A DNA stretch of 44,763 bases from NCBI GenBank assembly GCA_947363565.1, contig CANAPP010000024.1:1-44763 (forward strand), read 5' to 3'. Below the pieces are notes generated by a model. The model was not told the origin of the DNA. It saw nothing but the letters and a program-made list of their open reading frames with translations, and did no database searches. Source of the DNA: an uncultured Lachnospiraceae bacterium (GTDB taxonomy: Bacteria > Bacillota > Clostridia > Lachnospirales > Lachnospiraceae). Both the position numbers and the translations under genes were made by a program. Shown here in pieces: positions 41,515-44,763 of the stretch; within the stretch, counting starts at the first letter, position 1, and every line of letters begins with the position of its first letter.

Positions 41515-43101
41515 TTACACCTCTGCCTCGATCAATGTGTAATCATCCAGTCTGATCTCTTTTACCCCAGTCTCTTTTTTCTGATCATAATTAAAGCTGA
41601 GCATATAGCCTTTCCTGAGATGATAATACTCCAGATAGTGAAGAAGCTCCTCTTCGCCGCGGGTGTGGGAAGCATTGCCCCGCCGTACTTTAAGCTCCAC
41701 GATGAACTGTTCCCCGCCGTAATCGACGATGAGGGCAGTGCGTTCCGTGTCGCGGGTGTGGGACTCGATATAGTAATTTCCGCCGCCGTTGATGATGGGC
41801 TTTAAGTACAGGAGGAAAAGCTTGCGGCCTTCTTCTTCGTAAAAGGTCTTGTCCCGCTCCCCGTAAAGCTCGTCAAAGTGGGCCGTGAACTTTTCCAGGA
41901 TAAGCTGCATGTTCAGGCGCCCGCCAAGGATAAACCGACTTTTATTCTGGAGAGCCGCCCGGTACAGGTCGGTATTCTGCATATCCGTCGTGGTGAGGAA
42001 ATAGTTATACACCCTTGTCTCAAATATCCGGTTGGCAAGTACGACCCGGTTTTCTACGATTTTCACAAAACCGAACATCAAAGCCATATCGATCAGGCTG
42101 TCATCGGGGTTGTACACGATATTCTGCCCGTAGAATAACAGGGCGTGCAGGGTAGACTTAAGCTCTGGATAGTCTCTGAGCTTGCCGATCACCGATTCAA
42201 ACAGCGGGATCTTCTCTGCCAGCAGAAGCTCCACGGCTTTCGAGATGCCGCGCTTCGTCCAGACGCTTCGCTTATCCGGGAATCCGGGCCGCCCTGCCGT
42301 CTGCTCGTCCAGAATCTTGCAAAGCTTCGAGACAAGGAAAGGATAGCCGGAAGTATAGTCGTAGAGAAGCCCGGCAATCTTTCCCGTATCCATCCCGGTC
42401 TGGTAATCCTGCTCATATTCATCGAGCATTCCCCGGATATCTTCTGTTGAAAAATTCATATCCACCAGAAAGTCAGCGGCGATGTTCCACGGGCTGTTGG
42501 CCGTATGCCCGTCATTGGTCACAAATTTCCGCTTCATGTTCTGGATATCGTAGACGCCGGTCAGGATGACCGAATGGAAGGCGGCCTTTTTCTTCTGGAT
42601 ATAGTAGCCCCGAAGCTGGGTGAGAAAATCAAGGAACACTTGGTTATTCGCCGCACTGTCGATCTCGTCGATCATCAGTACGATACGCCGCTCAGAGAGG
42701 TCACACCACCTGCTTAAGCAGCGGAACAGCCTGGAGAGCCGCGCGTTCTCAAGCCTTCCGCCGGCAAATTGCTTAAGCTGGTTTTCGATTTCCGCCGGAA
42801 GGCTGTCCGTATCAGAGACGGAATCTAAGATTTCCCCGGAAAAAGCCTCTACAAAGGTATGCTCATTTTCAAAGTCCGCCGAGCTGAGAAGCTGGAAATC
42901 CAGGTTGATGACGGTATAGTCCCTCTGCAGGTATTTCTCCAGGGCGTGCAAAGTCGTGGTCTTTCCGTACTGGCGGGCGCGGTTGATCGTAAAATACTGT
43001 CCCTGGTCCACCATCTGCCCGATGGCCTCAAGCCTTGAGCGGATGTCCACCATATAATGGACAATGGGGTTGCAGTCAGCGTTTATATTGAAGGTTTTCA
43101 T
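41515..43101 (-). CDS. AAA-ATPase-like protein with PD-(D/E)XK-like C-terminus (DUF1703 type)
   Basis: The 528-residue protein has an N-terminal ATPase of the AAA-ATPase_like kind: the atypical P-loop RARQYGKTTTLHAL, Walker B-like RIVLMIDEIDSA and DSPWN-like NSPWNIAADFLV. The C-terminal 130 residues include ALIVDYGGEQFIVELKVRRG, where D, E and K fit a PD-(D/E)XK nuclease fold. These proteins are abundant in gut Bacteroidetes and Firmicutes. A role in DNA processing or defence is suspected but unproven. AAAGGAG lies upstream of ATG 43101, and a promoter is seen at 43168-43196. Confidence 0.88.
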   Translation of the reverse strand: MKTFNINADCNPIVHYMVDIRSRLEAIGQMVDQGQYFTINRARQYGKTTTLHALEKYLQRDYTVINLDFQLLSSADFENEHTFVEAFSGEILDSVSDTDSLPAEIENQLKQFAGGRLENARLSRLFRCLSRWCDLSERRIVLMIDEIDSAANNQVFLDFLTQLRGYYIQKKKAAFHSVILTGVYDIQNMKRKFVTNDGHTANSPWNIAADFLVDMNFSTEDIRGMLDEYEQDYQTGMDTGKIAGLLYDYTSGYPFLVSKLCKILDEQTAGRPGFPDKRSVWTKRGISKAVELLLAEKIPLFESVIGKLRDYPELKSTLHALLFYGQNIVYNPDDSLIDMALMFGFVKIVENRVVLANRIFETRVYNYFLTTTDMQNTDLYRAALQNKSRFILGGRLNMQLILEKFTAHFDELYGERDKTFYEEEGRKLFLLYLKPIINGGGNYYIESHTRDTERTALIVDYGGEQFIVELKVRRGNASHTRGEEELLHYLEYYHLRKGYMLSFNYDQKKETGVKEIRLDDYTLIEAEV

Positions 43102-43167
43102 GAGAAGATATCTCCTTTCTTCTGTGGAAATACAAGTGGCTGGTTTGCGGAGTTTCTTTCTTTAACT

Positions 43168-43196
43168 ATTCTACTATAAGCTGTGGGAATTTTCAA
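43168..43196 (-). promoter_or_regulatory. Promoter of the AAA-ATPase-like gene
   Basis: On the minus strand TTGAAA, a 17-base spacer and TAGAAT, about 65 bases before the gene start. It lies in the 312-base gap between this gene and the sugar transporter, which otherwise holds only the plus-strand promoter at 43326. Confidence 0.65.
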
Positions 43197-43325
43197 TAAA
43201 AGGCATCATTATAGAAAAGAGGCGAAATGGTCGTCAAGATGTACATATACAACTTAATTGAAAACAATACAGATAATCGAAATGATGCACAAAAAGTTGT
43301 ACTCATATTTGTGACATATTACGTC

Positions 43326-43354
43326 TTGAAAAAGGAAAATTTGTACAGTACAAT
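43326..43354 (+). promoter_or_regulatory. Promoter of the sugar ABC operon with small palindrome
   Basis: TTGAAA (43326-43331), 17 bases, TACAAT (43349-43354). The palindrome TTGTAC-A-GTACAA (43341-43353) covers the -10 side of the spacer and may be an operator. I see no convincing cre site. Confidence 0.65.
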
Positions 43355-43413
43355 ATTGATATAAAATAAAGATGCCTGGTAACAAAAGCATCAGAAAAAA
43401 GGAGGTAGAAAGG

Positions 43414-44517
43414 ATGAAAAAAAGGATTCTCAGCGTGGCTCTGATCGCGGTCATGATGCTTTCCCTCACACTCTCAGGATGTGGAAGCGATAGCTTGAGT
43501 GACGGTGGGGAAAAACAGGGGGGAACAGGTAAACTGGTCGGTGTGGCCATGCCGACCCAAAGCTCGGAAAGGTGGATCAAGGACGGGCGCAATATGAAAA
43601 AAATGCTGGAAGAGATGGGATACGAGGTATTCCTGCAATATGCGGAGGATGATGTACAGGTACAACTTGCACAGGTTGAGTCCATGATCGCCAAGCATGT
43701 GGACTGCCTGGTGGTTGCGTCGGTGGATTCCTCTGCGCTGATCAATGCCCTTCAGACAGCCAGGGAGGAAGGCATCCCGGTCATCGCCTACGACCGTCTG
43801 CTGATGAACACGGACGCAGTGAACTATTACGCATCCTTTGACAATGAAGGAGTAGGCAGGAAGATCGGGGAGTACATCGAGGAAAAGGCCGGCCTTAAGG
43901 AGGCGAAAGAACCGCAGACCATCGAGTTCTTCATGGGATCGCCGGATGACAACAACGCGGTCCTCCTGTACAAAGGCGTGATGAGCGTGCTGCAGAAATA
44001 TTTGGATGACGGGACTTTAGTGTGTAAGTCGGGGCGTACATCTTTTGACGATACTTGTATCTTAAGATGGTCCCAGGAGGTGGCGCTGCAGAACTGTGAA
44101 AATTACTTGTCAGGCTTTTATGCCGATGAGAAGCTGGATATCTGCTGTTCCGCATTTGACGGATTTGCCTACGGGATCAAGGCGGCCCTGGAGGCGGCCG
44201 GGTACAGCGAAGAGGACTGGCCGATCATCACTGGGCAGGACGCGGAGGTCATGGCAGTGAAGAATATCATCGACGGCAAGCAGACGGCCACGATCTTTAA
44301 GGACACCGGGCTTCTGGCGGAGAAATGCGCCGGGATGGTAAAGGCAGTGAGCAAGGGCAGCGAGCCGGAGGTCAACGATACCGAGACTTACGATAACGGG
44401 AAGATGGTCGTGCCGTCTTACCTGTGCGAGCCATTGTCCCTGGATAAGGACAATTATAAAGAGCTTGTCATCGACAGCGGCTACTATAAAGAAGAAGAGA
44501 TCATGAATGCAAAATAA
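43414..44517 (+). CDS. ChvE-type multiple sugar-binding lipoprotein
   Basis: The 367-residue protein has a lipoprotein signal ending LSGC and a periplasmic-binding fold of the sugar class (VGVAMPTQSSERWIKDGRNM, VDCLVVASVDSSALINAL, IPVIAYDRLLMNTDAVNYYA). It is close to ChvE/XylF-type proteins of the multiple-monosaccharide ABC systems, with SPDDNNAVLLYKG and ITGQDAEV typical of that branch. It binds a sugar outside the membrane and hands it to the transporter. ATG 43414 has AAAGGAGGT before it; it lies 18 bases before the ATPase gene. The exact sugar is unknown. Confidence 0.93.
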   Translation: MKKRILSVALIAVMMLSLTLSGCGSDSLSDGGEKQGGTGKLVGVAMPTQSSERWIKDGRNMKKMLEEMGYEVFLQYAEDDVQVQLAQVESMIAKHVDCLVVASVDSSALINALQTAREEGIPVIAYDRLLMNTDAVNYYASFDNEGVGRKIGEYIEEKAGLKEAKEPQTIEFFMGSPDDNNAVLLYKGVMSVLQKYLDDGTLVCKSGRTSFDDTCILRWSQEVALQNCENYLSGFYADEKLDICCSAFDGFAYGIKAALEAAGYSEEDWPIITGQDAEVMAVKNIIDGKQTATIFKDTGLLAEKCAGMVKAVSKGSEPEVNDTETYDNGKMVVPSYLCEPLSLDKDNYKELVIDSGYYKEEEIMNAK

Positions 44518-44535
44518 AGGAAAGGAGTTGAAGAA

Positions 44536-44763
44536 ATGTCAGAGTATATTCTGGAGATGAACCATATTGTCAAAGACTTTTCGGGTGTAAAAGCCTTGAA
44601 TGACGTCAACCTGAAGGTTAAGCGCGGCGAGATCCATGCACTCTGCGGCGAGAACGGCGCCGGGAAATCAACGCTGATGAACGTGCTGTCCGGGATCTAT
44701 CCATTTGGTACATATACCGGGGACATCGTATACAACGGGGAAGTGGTCAAAAACCGCAACATC
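44536..44763 (+). CDS. Sugar ABC transporter ATPase, 5' part (cut by the window end)
   Basis: Only 76 codons are present. [20 protein letters not shown] with Walker [10 protein letters not shown] and [13 protein letters not shown] is typical of GguA/MmsA-type ATPases of multiple-monosaccharide transporters. RBS AAAGGAG lies eight bases before ATG 44536. The rest of the gene and the permease lie beyond the window. Confidence 0.9.
   Translation, partial: MSEYILEMNHIVKDFSGVKALNDVNLKVKRGEIHALCGENGAGKSTLMNVLSGIYPFGTYTGDIVYNGEVVKNRNI

Noticed and set aside
1-44763. CRISPR arrays, tRNA or rRNA genes, insertion sequences
   Set aside because: No regular spaced repeats, cloverleaf, ribosomal RNA stretch or transposase was seen on either strand.

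Overview
The window looks like chromosomal DNA from a gut-type Lachnospiraceae (Clostridia). This is an inference from the gene families (sortase pilus operon, SipW/TasA-type secretion, PadR-controlled membrane operon, ChvE-type sugar ABC transporter), the strong AAGGAGG ribosome binding sites and the moderate GC content. I cannot fix the species without a search.

Layout. (1) 157-993: a tyrosine recombinase. (2) 1094-13652, all on the minus strand: a Wzx/Wzy-type exopolysaccharide operon. In transcription order it encodes a metallophosphoesterase, two related Wzz-like chain-length proteins (the second fused to a degenerate GGDEF domain), the PssD/PssE glycosyltransferase pair, a Wzy polymerase, a GT4, two GT2s, a Wzx flippase and the sugar-phosphate transferase. 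(3) 13659-14165: a 507-bp gap between divergent genes that looks like an invertible promoter. Two 22-bp near-palindromic sites with opposite core orientation lie 303 bp apart end to end. They enclose a good promoter pointing right and, back to back with it, an intrinsic terminator pointing left. As assembled, the promoter serves nagZ on the right and the polysaccharide operon on the left has no obvious promoter. Flipping the segment would reverse this. (4) 14166-17052: a NagZ-like lipoprotein and two related coiled-coil proteins. (5) 17052-32588: a long surface-fibre operon. It encodes a classical signal peptidase, a 1500-residue LPETG adhesin, an LPSTG major pilin, a class C sortase, a pilin-like protein, two TasA-like proteins, two further surface proteins, a SipW-type signal peptidase, a class B sortase, a SARP-like regulator with a GGDEF-like tail and an unknown protein. 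(6) 32667-35411, minus strand: an AlbA_2-type regulator with its own operator, then argG. (7) 35687-41436: an FtsX-like ABC exporter, two SEDS-like proteins with N-terminal HAAS domains and a PadR regulator, behind a promoter with a perfect 10-bp inverted repeat. (8) 41515-43101, minus strand: an AAA-like ATPase with a PD-(D/E)XK-like tail. (9) 43414-end: a ChvE-type sugar-binding lipoprotein and the start of its ATPase.

The genes suggest a cell-surface switch region: a phase-variable capsule or matrix polysaccharide beside a covalently assembled pilus/fibre system. Degenerate GGDEF-like domains sit in both parts, one on a polysaccharide co-polymerase and one on a transcription factor. The best candidates for something not yet described are the two-way promoter switch, the Wzz-pseudoGGDEF fusion, the mixed TasA/SipW/class B sortase module and the HAAS-SEDS pair that seems to lack the SEDS catalytic Asp. 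All functional statements rest on motif recognition by eye; no search was run.
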